Shown: positions 20,090 to 28,817, counted from the stretch's first letter. The stretch is DNA of 64,000 bases from Bog-473 sp963745175 (GCA_963745175.1 CAVUWK010000007.1:124001-188000), one strand, 5' to 3'. Program-made: numbers and translations. Notes: generated from the letters alone by a model not told the origin.

Positions 20090-20434
20090 ATGCCGCCGCA
20101 GCTCTACGTGAACCCGGCGTGCTCGAAGTGCCGCACCGCCGTCTCGCTCCTCGCGGAGCACGGGGTGCAGGCCGACGAGGTCCGCTATCTCGATGAGCCC
20201 CCCACCATCGCCGACCTCCGCCGGCTGATGACGCTGCTGGGCATCGACGACCCCCGGCTGATGATGCGCATGGGCGAGCCCATGTACACGGAGTTGGCGC
20301 TCGACGATGAGACGGGGGACGCGCTGCTCGACGCCATCTCCCGCCATCCCATCTTGTTGGAGCGACCCATCTTCGTCGTCGGGGAGCGCGCGGTCATCGC
20401 CCGCCCGCCCGAAAGGCTCCTCGAGCTCCTCTGA
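20090..20434 (+). CDS. ArsC-like thioredoxin-fold protein
   Basis: 114 residues starting LYVNPACSKCRTAVSLL, where the first Cys matches the catalytic cysteine of glutaredoxin-type arsenate reductase. The C-terminal LLERPIFVVGERAVIARPPERL matches the family's LxRPIV...GRP end. The presence of CSKC, a second cysteine three residues on, and an alanine before the first make it closer to YfgD/ArsC-related proteins than to proven ArsC. No ArsR or ArsB gene is adjacent, so an arsenate role is not supported by context. It converges with the flavin oxidase; the stops are nine bases apart. Confidence 0.85.
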   Translation: MPPQLYVNPACSKCRTAVSLLAEHGVQADEVRYLDEPPTIADLRRLMTLLGIDDPRLMMRMGEPMYTELALDDETGDALLDAISRHPILLERPIFVVGERAVIARPPERLLELL

Positions 20435-20443
20435 TCTGCTGCG

Positions 20444-22006
20444 CTACGACTGGTCGCCGGCGGCGTCCAGCACGGCATAGCCGCAGTTGTAGCCGGGAAT
20501 GAACGTGACGCCCGGCCCGCCGTGGCACCCGGCCCCGCAGAGGTAGAGGCCGGCGACCGGCACGGTCGCGTCCGGCCAGCCGCGCGGGCCCGGCCGGAAG
20601 GGCCCCATGAACTCGGGCTGCAGCAGGCCATGGGTGAAGTCACCGCCCGTGCACCCGAACATCAACTCGTAGGTGTACGCGGGATAGTTGAGTTGCCTTT
20701 CGATCAGGTCCGGGAAGTTCGGGGCCACCGCAGCGATCTTGGCCACCATCCGCTCGGCCATCTCGTCACGGAGGCGGCCCTGCGTCGCGCGGTCGCCGAT
20801 CGGGAGGTAGAAGGCGAAGCTGCTGGCGGCGTGCATGCCTTCCGGCGCGAGGGTCGGGTCGTCCAGCGAGGGGATCTGCAGATTGAAGCTCGGCGACGCG
20901 GGCACCTCGCCCCGCACACACCCCTCGAAGTCCAGCTGCATCTGTTCCGCGGTGCCGAAGAAGGTCACGTTGCGGCCCAGCTCGGTGTCGTTCAACACTT
21001 CGTAGGGCCCCCGGTACTCCGGCAACCCGCGCAGGGCGAAGTGGGCCTGGAAGTAGGCGGCGCGGTGGTCGATGGCGCCCACGCGGCGGGCGAAGGCCTC
21101 GGGGAGCGTGTCGGCATCGAGCAGGTGGGTGAACGTCGTCGTCGGGTCGAGGTTGGACACCACGACGGGCGCGGTCGCCACCTCGCCCTCGCCGAGCTCG
21201 ACGCCCTTGACGGCCCCGTCCTCGACCACGATGCGGGACACCTTGGCATGGCGGCGCAGCTCGCCGCCGTGGTGCTCGAACAGTCGGGCCAGGTGATCGG
21301 CCATGGTGCCGAGGCCGCCCCGCACCTTCGACATCGTGGCCGTTCCCGGCGATGCCAGCGCGAAGGCGAGACAGAGCGCGCTCCCCGGGGAGAAGGGTCC
21401 GCGGAAGGTGGAGTTGACGGCGAGGAAGGCCAGCATGCTGCGCACCGGCGCGTGCTTCGAGCGGTCGGGGAGGAAGCGGTCGACCACGTCCATCACGCTC
21501 CCGAACATGGCCGTCCGGATCGCCTCCCGCTCGGCTTCGTTGGTGGCGCAATCCCACATCTCGTCCAGCGACTTCGGGGGCTTCCGCACGTCGAAGCGGC
21601 CGATGGCGCGTGCCGGTGCCTCGGCCCAGGCGGCCACCTCGGCCATCCCCAGCACCGCCTCGATCCCGATCGTCTCTCCGAGGTGCTCCAGGAGACGCTC
21701 GGGGTCCGAATAGAGGAGGATCGGCGGCCGGCCGTCGTCGTTGATGCTGGCCGACTGGACCTCCGGCTCGTAGATGGGACAGGACCCCAGGTCGAGGTCC
21801 TCGAAGATCTGGTTCGGCACGGGGAATTGGATCGATCCCGCCAGCTCGAAGCGGTAGCCGCGGATGAGCTCGGTGGTCGAGGCCATGCCGCCGATGAAGT
21901 GGTTCTTCTCCAGACACAGGACCCGGAGCCCGCCGCGGGCCATGACCATGGCGGCGGTCAGGCCATTGTGGCCCGCTCCGATCACAATGGCGTCGTAGTC
22001 CGTCAT
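20444..22006 (-). CDS. FAD-dependent oxidoreductase, phytoene-desaturase-like
   Basis: 520 residues. The dinucleotide-binding motif is right at the N-terminus: YDAIVIGAGHNGLTAAMVMARGG, then CLEKNHFIGGMAST, as in CrtI/phytoene desaturase and all-trans-retinol saturase relatives. The C-terminal FAD segment is LYLCGAGCHGGPGVTFIPGYN. The middle region has VRGGLGTMADHLARL and a second-strand VVVSNLDPTTTFTHLL. No prenyl or carotenoid synthesis gene is nearby, so the substrate is unknown. The copper-type operon upstream ends 68 bases away on the same strand. Confidence 0.9.
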   Translation of the reverse strand: MTDYDAIVIGAGHNGLTAAMVMARGGLRVLCLEKNHFIGGMASTTELIRGYRFELAGSIQFPVPNQIFEDLDLGSCPIYEPEVQSASINDDGRPPILLYSDPERLLEHLGETIGIEAVLGMAEVAAWAEAPARAIGRFDVRKPPKSLDEMWDCATNEAEREAIRTAMFGSVMDVVDRFLPDRSKHAPVRSMLAFLAVNSTFRGPFSPGSALCLAFALASPGTATMSKVRGGLGTMADHLARLFEHHGGELRRHAKVSRIVVEDGAVKGVELGEGEVATAPVVVSNLDPTTTFTHLLDADTLPEAFARRVGAIDHRAAYFQAHFALRGLPEYRGPYEVLNDTELGRNVTFFGTAEQMQLDFEGCVRGEVPASPSFNLQIPSLDDPTLAPEGMHAASSFAFYLPIGDRATQGRLRDEMAERMVAKIAAVAPNFPDLIERQLNYPAYTYELMFGCTGGDFTHGLLQPEFMGPFRPGPRGWPDATVPVAGLYLCGAGCHGGPGVTFIPGYNCGYAVLDAAGDQS

Positions 22007-22073
22007 CAGGACCGGACTGTAGCGACCCCGGGGCCGCCAGGAAGAAAGTGCATGCCGATTGGCAATGCTCCCC

Positions 22074-23370
22074 TCAGCCCGTTCTCCCCGTGAGGGCAGC
22101 GGAGTCCTCCCCGTTCTTGCCCGCGGGTTCCCGATAGCGCTCCGCACAGCGGTCCGAGCAGAAGAAGTGCCGCTCCCCGCCCGTGGACGATCGTTGCCGG
22201 GGCATGTGCCGTCTCCACCTGCATGCCGCAGACCGGATCACGCGCGTAGCGCTCTCCCCCACCCAAGCGCGCCCGGTTGCGGTAGAGCCAGTACAGGACG
22301 CCGAAGAGGGCGAGGAAGATCAGGTTGAGATACGTGGTGTAGTTCCACGAGAAATGGGCGGGGGCGACGGTGGTCGGCCGCACCGTCGGCACCAGTCCGG
22401 CCGCCCGGAAGAGCAGCTCGGTGACGAGGCCGGCCGTGGACATGAGGGCCCAGAACACGACCAGCATCCGGAGCATCAAGCGCGTTCCGTAATAGCGGCG
22501 GTAGATAAGGAGAAGCGGGAACGCGATCAGATCGGCGAAGATGAACGCGATCACGCCGCCGAAGGAGATGCCTCCCTTCCACAGCGCGGCCGCCAGCGGC
22601 ACGTTGCCGATGGAGCAGACGAAGCTGATGATGGCGATGAAGGGTCCGACGATGGCGTTCTCCACGCTGGTCCAGAACCCGTGTCCCGTGATGAAGACCG
22701 CCTGCCAGACCGAGGTCGGCACCAACACCGCCAGAAACCCTGCGACGGTGTACCCGATCACAAGCTCTCGTCGCAGCATGGTCAGGTCCGACATGGTGTA
22801 CGTCGCGCTGTCGGTCCAGCCGGCGACGGACTTCAGCCGAACCTTCAGCGGCTGCGGTGCACCGTCCTGCGTCGCAGGAGCACCGTGCACGTCCTCGGAT
22901 TCCTGCAGGCGGGCGCGGGCCTGCACCACCAGGCGCCCGCGCAACCAGAGCGCACCCAAGGTGGCCAGGAGGAAGATCATGATGATCCCGCCCACGAATT
23001 CGCTCACGGCGAACTGCCAGCCCATGAGCACGACGAGCACGATCCCCAGCTCGATCACCAGGTTGGTCGACGCGAACATGAAGACCATGGCGGCGATGTA
23101 GTCGGCGCCCTTCACGAAGAGCGACTTGGCCATGGCGGAGGCGGCATAGGAGCACGAGGAGGACACCATCCCGTACCCCGAAGCCCGCACGACGGCCGGG
23201 GCGCGATGGTCGCCGAGGCGGCGGCGCATGGAATCACGGCTGACGAAGGCTTGCACTGCGCCGGCCAGACCGAACCCCAGCACGAGCGGCCAGAGGGTCT
23301 CCCAGAACATGAAGAACCCCTCCCGGAGTGACCGCCCGATGTCCACGAGGACGGTGCCCGTCGCCAGCAT
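22074..23370 (-). CDS. heavy-metal permease (DUF318/UPF0718 type) with C-terminal YHS metal-binding domain (one frameshift)
   Basis: An integral membrane protein with about eight spans. The family signature SSSCSYAASAMAKSLFVKGA lies in the first half and a mirrored SIGNVPLAAALWKGGISFGG in the second. The C-terminus is a YHS domain starting ARDPVCGMQVETA. An extra base near 22187 (CAC-GGG-C) breaks it. Corrected, it reads GGERHFFCSDRCAERYREPAGK, restoring the two downstream cysteines and a stop at 22074. The gene lies six bases after csoR, so copper-type metal handling is the likely role. The direction of transport is not determined. Confidence 0.87.
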
Positions 23371-23375
23371 CGCCG

Positions 23376-23660
23376 TCAGGAGCGAACGAGCCGGCCGATG
23401 GCCGCGGAGGCCTCGTTGAGCTTCTCGGTTGCCTCGCCGCCGCCCTGACGGACGGCATCCGACACGCAGTGGGCCAGGTGGTCGTCGAGCAGCTCGAGCG
23501 CCACGGCCTGGAGCGCTTTGGTGGCCGCCGACACCTGTTCGAGGATGTCGATGCAGTACCGGTCCTCCTCGACCATGCGCTGCAAGCCCCTGACCTGGCC
23601 TTCTACCTTCCGGAGGCGCTTCTGGAGGCGGTCCTTGTTGTCGATGTAACCCGGTCGCAT
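23376..23660 (-). CDS. csoR: CsoR-type copper-sensing repressor
   Basis: A 94-residue all-helical repressor of the CsoR/RcnR family. It starts MRPGYIDNKDRLQKRLRKVEG. The Cu(I) ligand pattern is complete: Cys in EEDRYCIDILEQ and the H-x3-C of DDHLAHC. RcnR or FrmR proteins would have a different N-terminal ligand pattern. It is the first gene of an operon with the permease-YHS protein. A palindrome sits 23-39 bases upstream of its start, so autoregulation with release on copper binding is likely. Confidence 0.92.
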   Translation of the reverse strand: MRPGYIDNKDRLQKRLRKVEGQVRGLQRMVEEDRYCIDILEQVSAATKALQAVALELLDDHLAHCVSDAVRQGGGEATEKLNEASAAIGRLVRS

Positions 23661-23682
23661 CGTGCTCCGATCGTTGTACCCT

Positions 23683-23699
23683 ATACCCCTAGAGGGTAT
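23683..23699. promoter_or_regulatory. CsoR operator
   Basis: A perfect inverted repeat, ATACCC-CTAGA-GGGTAT, flanked by further C- and G-runs. CsoR operators are known to be dyads with C-runs on one side and G-runs on the other between A/T-rich ends, which this matches. It lies just upstream of csoR, where it would cover the promoter of the csoR-permease operon. Confidence 0.82.
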
Positions 23700-23740
23700 C
23701 AGGCCGGACGCGCCGAAGCCCGCGGCGGGGTCTCCGGGGA

Positions 23741-25105
23741 TCAGTTGCCGAGGATCCCGAGTCCTTCGTCGCGGATCCCCTTGGCGCGGGCATCGGCGAA
23801 GTGCTCGAGCCAGTCCCGCATCTCCTCGCTCCCCGTCTCGTCGGCCCAACGCCGGGGCATGGCCGGGAACGAGTAGTCGGGTGGGAGCGAGGGCGGCGGC
23901 GGCTCCAGCGCCTTCCGCTCGAGCGCGGCCTCGACGGCGGGCGCCAAACGGGACGCCTTGGCCCGGACCTGGGCCTCGTCACGCGCCTTGAAGGCCGGGA
24001 GCACGTCGCGGCCGAAGAGCTCGAGGGACTCGCAGATGTGCTCGTGACGGTTCTTGCCGGCCTGCAGCACGAAGATGACCTGGTCGACACCGGCCTGCTC
24101 GAACCGCTCGAGGTACGCGCGCACCTGCTGCGGCGTGCCCGTCGCACCCCGCAGCCCGGTTCGATCCCCCGCGGCGAGCTTCGCCCCGAGCCGCTCCTGG
24201 CGCAGGGCTGCCCCGACCTCGGGCGAATAACCCTGGTCGCCGCGCCGCTCCAGGTATTCCGTCCAGACGTCGGTCGAACCCGGCCGGTGCTCGCCGAAGA
24301 CGTAGTAATGCCCGAGCGAGTAGCCGAAGAAGTTGCCCCCCTCCAACCCACGGTCGAGCGCCACCCTCTCGTCGGGGTGGCACATCATCTGGGTCACGCA
24401 GGCGATGTTGGGGTTCACGGCCAGCCCGACGGGGACGCAGCGCTCGGCGAGCGTCCGTTCGTAGTCGGACACCCATTTCTGCGCCTCCTCCGGGTCGATG
24501 AAGGCGAACGTCAGCGCGCCGATGCCCTTCTCGGCCGCCAGCAGAATGGTGTCACGGCGGGAGCACGCCACCCACAGCGGAGGATGCGGTCGCTGCATCG
24601 GCTTGGGGACGACGTTGCGCGGCGGCATCTGGACGAAGCGGCCGTCGACGCCGGTGAACGGGGTCTCGGTCATGCACCGCAGCGTCACCTGTAGCCCTTC
24701 GAGCCAGGCCTCGCGTTTGGTGGCCGGATCGACCAGGAAGCCGCCCAGCTCCGCTTCCGAACCGGACTCGCCGGACCCGAACTCGACCCGGCCGCCGGAG
24801 AGGAGATCGAGCGTGGCCACCCGCTCCGCCGTGCGTGCGGGGTGGTTGTAGCCCGGAGCGGTCTGGATGATGCCGTGACCGAGCCTGATGTCCCGGGTCC
24901 GCTGGCTGCAGGCGCCGAGGAACACCTCGGGCGCAGAGGAATGGCTGTACTCCTCCAGGAAGTGGTGCTCCACCTCCCACACCACGTCGAAGCCGAGGCG
25001 ATCGGCCAGCTCCACCTGCTCGAGGGCGTCCTGCATCAGCCGGTACTCGGCGTCGGCCTCCCAGGGCCGCGGCAACTGGTGCTCGTAGAAGACCCCGAAC
25101 TTCAT
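23741..25105 (-). CDS. LLM-class (luciferase-like) flavin-dependent oxidoreductase
   Basis: A 454-residue TIM-barrel protein beginning MKFGVFYEHQLPRPW. Family landmarks are VVWEVEHHFLEEYS, RTRDIRLGHGI, AERVATLDLLSGGRVEFGSG and ATGTPQQVRAYLERFEQAG. It may use reduced FMN or F420. The C-terminal extension of about 90 residues is unusual compared with a typical 330-380-residue member. Its ATG overlaps the stop of the ferritin-like gene by four bases (ATGA), so the two are translationally coupled. Confidence 0.9.
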   Translation of the reverse strand: MKFGVFYEHQLPRPWEADAEYRLMQDALEQVELADRLGFDVVWEVEHHFLEEYSHSSAPEVFLGACSQRTRDIRLGHGIIQTAPGYNHPARTAERVATLDLLSGGRVEFGSGESGSEAELGGFLVDPATKREAWLEGLQVTLRCMTETPFTGVDGRFVQMPPRNVVPKPMQRPHPPLWVACSRRDTILLAAEKGIGALTFAFIDPEEAQKWVSDYERTLAERCVPVGLAVNPNIACVTQMMCHPDERVALDRGLEGGNFFGYSLGHYYVFGEHRPGSTDVWTEYLERRGDQGYSPEVGAALRQERLGAKLAAGDRTGLRGATGTPQQVRAYLERFEQAGVDQVIFVLQAGKNRHEHICESLELFGRDVLPAFKARDEAQVRAKASRLAPAVEAALERKALEPPPPSLPPDYSFPAMPRRWADETGSEEMRDWLEHFADARAKGIRDEGLGILGN

Positions 25106-26136
25106 GCGGCTCCGAGCGCGTGGAACTCAGCCAGGATGTCCGACCCGTTCTTGCGCTGTGCGCACCAGAACTCCACCTCCGCGAGCGCGCCGCGCCGGCC
25201 CTCCTCGCGCGCCGGACCGAGGCTGTGGGCGAGGAGGGGATCCCAGATCCGCCCGATCATCTCGGTGCCGGCGTACTGGCGCCCGTCGTCGCCGAGCCAG
25301 GTGCGGTCGCGCATCTCCGAGAGCGCGGTGCGCAGGTAACCGACGTGCGGCGACTCGTCGGCCCGGATGAAGGACACCAGGCGCGCGGCTTCGCCGTCGC
25401 CCGCCACCAGCTCGGTGTCGGACATCCACTCCTCGGCCCAGGCGAAGGTGTGGAACGCAGAGATCTCAATGAAGAGGACGCGGATCATCAGCGAGACCAT
25501 CATCTCGAGGTCGGGGGCGATGGCATCGGGGAGCTGCCGGGCGGCGCCGGCACCGGGCCGCCCGGGGCCGAACCCCATCCGGGCCAGCATCGCCTCGATG
25601 TCCAGCTCCTCGCACGACCGGTCGAACGCGATGTCGCGGGCGGCGAACCACATGTCCTTGTGACCGGCCTCCTCGTCCCACCCGGCCTCGTCGCGACCGT
25701 GCGCCTCGAAGAGCCCGCGACCGAGATGATCGATGGCGGTCCCGCGGATGTCCTCCACGAAATGGCGCTGCAGGCCCTTCGGCTGCAGCAGGCGGATATT
25801 GGCGCCGTACCCCTCCACCGTGCCGATACGGGTCAGCGTCGCCATCAACGGCTCGGGGACGCCGGCGCGGATGAGGAACCGCGCCTGCTCGACGTTGGGG
25901 AAGGAGCGCTCCCACCATTCGAGTGGGACGTCGATCAGCTCGCTCGAGAACCGCGCGGTGTTCTGCTCGCCCCATGACGCGATGGCGGGCAGCCGGAACC
26001 TGGTCCGTGGCGAGACGTAGCGGCCCTCCCCGTCGAAGCCGCCATGACAGCGGACGCCGCCCGCGAGGAGCGGCTCGGCGACCTCCAGGTCGGCCAGGAG
26101 CTCCTGCTCGGTGAACTCGACCTGCGCCGTGCCCAT
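25102..26136 (-). CDS. ferritin-like (putative di-iron) protein
   Basis: 344 residues, mostly helical. Candidate di-iron ligands are visible: EEAGHKDMWFAARD in the middle and ISAFHTFAWAEEWM followed by IRADESPHVGYLRT (E-x2-H). This pattern is like ferritin-like oxygenases and oxidases, but I do not recognise a characterised member. It is coupled by a four-base overlap to an LLM flavoprotein, so the pair may act on one substrate. The start ATG 26136 is head to head with a TetR gene. Confidence 0.7.
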   Translation of the reverse strand: MGTAQVEFTEQELLADLEVAEPLLAGGVRCHGGFDGEGRYVSPRTRFRLPAIASWGEQNTARFSSELIDVPLEWWERSFPNVEQARFLIRAGVPEPLMATLTRIGTVEGYGANIRLLQPKGLQRHFVEDIRGTAIDHLGRGLFEAHGRDEAGWDEEAGHKDMWFAARDIAFDRSCEELDIEAMLARMGFGPGRPGAGAARQLPDAIAPDLEMMVSLMIRVLFIEISAFHTFAWAEEWMSDTELVAGDGEAARLVSFIRADESPHVGYLRTALSEMRDRTWLGDDGRQYAGTEMIGRIWDPLLAHSLGPAREEGRRGALAEVEFWCAQRKNGSDILAEFHALGAA

Positions 26137-26788
26137 GACTCTGCCTCCCGTCGGTTCCTGCCCCCTGTTAACTCCCGGGTATATACTGCCCGGTATACAG
26201 ATCGAGAGCAAGCTGCTGCCACGAGCCGAACGCCGCGCCGCCATCCTGCACGGTGCGGCGCAGGCCTTCGCATCGTCCGGCTTCGCCGACACCTCCATGG
26301 AGGACGTCGCGGCGGCGTGCGGCGTCACCAAGCTGATCGTCTACCGGCACTTCGGTTCGAAGGAAGAGCTGTACCGCGAGATCCTCCAGCAGGTCTTCGA
26401 CGATCTCGGCGAGGAGCTCCGGGCGGAATTGGCGATGCCGACGCGGAGCGGCCTCGGTCCTCGGACCCTGCTGACGGTGGCGCGGTCGGACCCGGCCGCC
26501 TTCACCCTCTTGTGGCGCCATGCGGCACGCGAGCCGCAGTTCGCGGCGTACGCCGCCGAGCTCCGCTCGGTGTCGGTGTCTGTCGTGCGGCAGCTCAGCG
26601 AGCTCGACACCGGCGACCAGCTGCTCGATGCCTGGCGGTCCGAGGCCCTCTTCGGCTGGCTGGTCGAGACGACGCTCACCTGGCTGGAGCGGGGTGATGC
26701 GGCGCGCGACGACGAGTTCGTCGTACAGACGGCGGCGGGGTTCCGGGCGCTCCGAACCGCTCTGACCCGCGGCGCCGCCGTCGTCTGA
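26135..26788 (+). CDS. TetR-family transcriptional regulator
   Basis: The DNA-binding helix-turn-helix is clear: RRAAILHGAAQAFASSGF, TSMEDVAAACGVTKLIVYRHF, then GSKEELYREIL. The C-terminal ligand domain of about 130 residues is typical. The start is unresolved. The ATG at 26135 overlaps the divergent gene's start codon and the putative promoter lies inside that reading frame. A start nearer 26200, without an ATG, would leave the usual 10-residue leader before PRAERRAAIL. It probably controls the divergent ferritin-like/LLM operon. Confidence 0.85.
   Translation: MTLPPVGSCPLLTPGYILPGIQIESKLLPRAERRAAILHGAAQAFASSGFADTSMEDVAAACGVTKLIVYRHFGSKEELYREILQQVFDDLGEELRAELAMPTRSGLGPRTLLTVARSDPAAFTLLWRHAAREPQFAAYAAELRSVSVSVVRQLSELDTGDQLLDAWRSEALFGWLVETTLTWLERGDAARDDEFVVQTAAGFRALRTALTRGAAVV
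26175..26198. promoter_or_regulatory. putative TetR operator and promoter
   Basis: Between the divergent ferritin-like and tetR genes lie two similar sites, CCCGGGTATA and CCCGGTATAC, 16 bases apart. They contain the palindromes GTATATAC and GTATAC. TATACT at 26182-26187 is a good -10 hexamer on the plus strand. I infer that the TetR protein binds here and controls itself and the ferritin-like/LLM operon. Confidence 0.45.
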
Positions 26789-26893
26789 CCGGTTCCGCGG
26801 GGGCTCAGGCGAGGAGTTGGTGGCCCATCTGCGCAGCGCCGAACTGGTCTCTGTCGGGAGCGAGCCGGAGTCGCGGTAGCGGGACCGTCCTGA

Positions 26894-27268
26894 TCACGAG
26901 CGCGACTCGTACGGCGATGGCTGGTTGAAGATGACCGCCAGGCTCACGATCTTGCCGTCGCGGACGCTGAAGTAATTGGACATCACCAGCTCGTCCGGCA
27001 GGTTCGTCTTGTCGTAGGTGCCGTCGTAGCGGGCGCGCACGATGGTGTCGCCGTAGTGATCGACGACCTCACGCACCTCCATGGTGACGTGGTCGCCGAC
27101 GATCTCCTTGGTCACCCAGGCTCGAATGGCATCGAGGCCGTTGATCTCCCGGCGGGCGTCGTTGACATACGCATCAGGTGCGAATGTGGCCACGATGGCG
27201 TCGATGTCGAAGGCATTCACGGCTGCGATGTGCTCGGCGATGACGCCGGTCAATGTGGTGGTGACCAT
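26894..27268 (-). CDS. SnoaL-like / NTF2-fold protein
   Basis: 124 residues of the alpha+beta cone fold. It starts VIAEHIAAVNAFDIDAIVATF, then APDAYVNDARREINGLDAIRAW, and ends with beta strands (VRARYDGTYDKTN, GKIVSLAVIFNQPSPYES). Family members are small isomerases, cyclases or binding proteins. AAAGGAATC about 10 bases upstream supports the ATG at 27268. It diverges from a MerR gene across a region rich in operator repeats, so it is the probable MerR target. Confidence 0.87.
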   Translation of the reverse strand: MVTTTLTGVIAEHIAAVNAFDIDAIVATFAPDAYVNDARREINGLDAIRAWVTKEIVGDHVTMEVREVVDHYGDTIVRARYDGTYDKTNLPDELVMSNYFSVRDGKIVSLAVIFNQPSPYESRS

Positions 27269-27322
27269 CGGATGATTCCTTTCGCTAATGGGACCTCACC
27301 AACCGTCCGCCATCCGGACGCA

Positions 27323-27375
27323 GGAGAGTCAAGGACCATTCGCCGCCTTGACTCTCCCCCCGGGGGAGAGTTGAA
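27323..27375. promoter_or_regulatory. MerR-type operator with three half-sites and divergent -35 elements
   Basis: GGAGAGTCAAGG (27323-27334) and CCTTGACTCTCC (27346-27357) form a perfect 12-base inverted repeat with an 11-base spacer. A second dyad, ACTCTCCCCC and GGGGGAGAGT around C27361, uses the same element again, giving a third half-site GGAGAGTTGAA at 27365-27375. TTGACT occurs as a -35 in both directions. On the plus strand a 19-base spacer leads to GAAACT just before the MerR start, the long spacer typical of MerR promoters. Confidence 0.72.
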
Positions 27376-27384
27376 ACTGGAGCC

Positions 27385-28209
27385 ATGACGTCGTCCCTCG
27401 CCATCGGCGACTTCTCCCGGGCCACGCACCTCAGCGTCAAGACCCTCCGCCACTACCACCAGCTCGGACTCCTGATTCCGGCGGAGATCGACCCAGGCTC
27501 GAGCTACCGCCGTTACGGCACCGAACAAATCCCGACGGCGCAGGTCATCCGGCGCTTCCGGGATCTCGACATGTCGCTCGAGCAGATCGGCGCCGTGCTG
27601 CAGGCGCCCGACGTCGACTCCCGCAACGAGATCATCGCCGAACACCTGGCCCGGATGGAGCAGGGACTGCTCGAGACCCAGCAGGCGGTGGCCGCCTTGC
27701 GGAACCTGCTGCAAGGTCCATCCCCGACGATGCCCATAGAGCACCGCAGCGAGCCGGCACTGCAGACCGCGGCGATCACCGAGACGGTTGGCCTCGACGA
27801 CCTGGGGCCATGGTTCCGAGGTGCGCTCGGAGAGCTCTCAGCCACCCTGACTGCGCAAGGCGTGGCAACCGCCGGACCCCCGGGCGGTGTCATCGGGAAC
27901 GACTTCTTCTCCGAGGAGCGGGGCGACATCACGATCTTCGTGCCCTCGGCGGAGACGATCAGGCCCGTCGGTCGTGTCGAGCCGCACAACCTGCCCGCCG
28001 TCGAGCTGGCCACCATTGTGCATGCTGGCTCCGACGACGGGATCGACCGAGCGTACGGGTCGCTGGCGACGTACGTGTCCGACCGTGCTCTCGGTGTTGA
28101 GGGACCCATCCGGGAGCGCTATCTGGTCGGACAGCTCGACACCGCGGATGACACTGCGTGGCGCACCGAGATCGGTTGGCCCATTTTTCACACCGGTCCG
28201 GTGGCCTAG
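27385..28209 (+). CDS. MerR-family regulator with GyrI-like effector-binding domain
   Basis: 274 residues. The MerR DNA-binding domain is AIGDFSRATHLSVKTLRHYH, then LLIPAEIDPGSSYRRYG, then a dimerisation coiled coil EIIAEHLARMEQGLLE. The C-terminal 150 residues form a GyrI-like ligand domain ending ERYLVGQLDTADDTAWRTEIGWPIF, as in BmrR/TipA-type multidrug sensors. The putative -10 ends about six bases before the ATG and no ribosome binding site is seen, so a leaderless mRNA is likely. It is divergent from the SnoaL-like gene. Confidence 0.92.
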   Translation: MTSSLAIGDFSRATHLSVKTLRHYHQLGLLIPAEIDPGSSYRRYGTEQIPTAQVIRRFRDLDMSLEQIGAVLQAPDVDSRNEIIAEHLARMEQGLLETQQAVAALRNLLQGPSPTMPIEHRSEPALQTAAITETVGLDDLGPWFRGALGELSATLTAQGVATAGPPGGVIGNDFFSEERGDITIFVPSAETIRPVGRVEPHNLPAVELATIVHAGSDDGIDRAYGSLATYVSDRALGVEGPIRERYLVGQLDTADDTAWRTEIGWPIFHTGPVA

Positions 28210-28213
28210 AGAA

Positions 28214-28229
28214 GCCGGCGCGTGCCGGC
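28214..28229. terminator. hairpin between convergent genes
   Basis: GCCGGC-GCGT-GCCGGC forms a six-pair stem with a four-base loop, exactly between the convergent merR stop and hydrolase stop. There is no T-run, so factor-independent termination is not certain; the position suits a two-way terminator. Confidence 0.45.
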
Positions 28230-28232
28230 GAG

Positions 28233-28817
28233 TTATGAGTGCAGGGCGACCGCCGACACCCACGAGGCGACTAGCTCGGCCAGTTCCGACTCGTTCTTTC
28301 GCAAAGAATGATCGCCGTCGACGAAGAGGCGGGTGACCGGGCCCGGAATGGCGGCAGTCTCGCGCTCGAGCTCCTCGGGTGTGGCGAAGGCGTCGCGCCG
28401 ACCCGAAACGAAGAGACAGGGCAGGCGCAGGGCGGGAAAGTGCTCCGTGCGCAGGCGTTCGGGGCGACCGGGGGGATGGAGCGGGTAGCTGACGAGAACG
28501 AGGGCGGCCACCTCGAGGCCCTCAGCCACGGCCATGGAGCACATCCGGCCCCCGAAGGACCGGCCCCCGATGGCGATCCGGGTGGTCGGGACGGACAGTC
28601 GCTCGGCCAGCGCCGTCGTGGCAACGCGCACGGTCTCGATGCACACCGCCGGCGGGTCGGTACGGCGCTTCCCTGCCGCCTGCCCCGGAAACTCGACGCG
28701 CTCCACGACGACGCCCACGTGGGTCACCGCGGCATCGATGGCCACGAGGCCGGATTGGTCGCGTCCGGCACTCGCCCCTGGCGTGAGCACGAGCCCGGCG
28801 ATTCCCGTCGCGGTCAC
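28233..28817 (-). CDS. alpha/beta-hydrolase family protein (TEX30/KANL3-like)
   Basis: 194 residues. The nucleophile elbow is IAIGGRSFGGRMC (G-x-S-x-G-type), the acid is in LFVSGRRDAFATPEEL and the histidine in VDGDHSLR, giving a full Ser-Asp-His triad. The short length and motif order match the dienelactone-hydrolase-like TEX30 group, whose substrates are unknown. Its start overlaps the adenosine-deaminase stop by four bases (ATGA), so both come from one operon. Confidence 0.87.
   Translation of the reverse strand: MTATGIAGLVLTPGASAGRDQSGLVAIDAAVTHVGVVVERVEFPGQAAGKRRTDPPAVCIETVRVATTALAERLSVPTTRIAIGGRSFGGRMCSMAVAEGLEVAALVLVSYPLHPPGRPERLRTEHFPALRLPCLFVSGRRDAFATPEELERETAAIPGPVTRLFVDGDHSLRKNESELAELVASWVSAVALHS

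Noticed and set aside
20090..20434. An arsenic-resistance operon
   Set aside because: Only an ArsC-like protein is present, with a CSKC motif and no ArsR, ArsB or Acr3 next to it.
20522..22093. A 523-residue open frame antisense to the phytoene-desaturase-like gene
   Set aside because: Repetitive composition and no motif, while the opposite strand codes a clear FAD enzyme.
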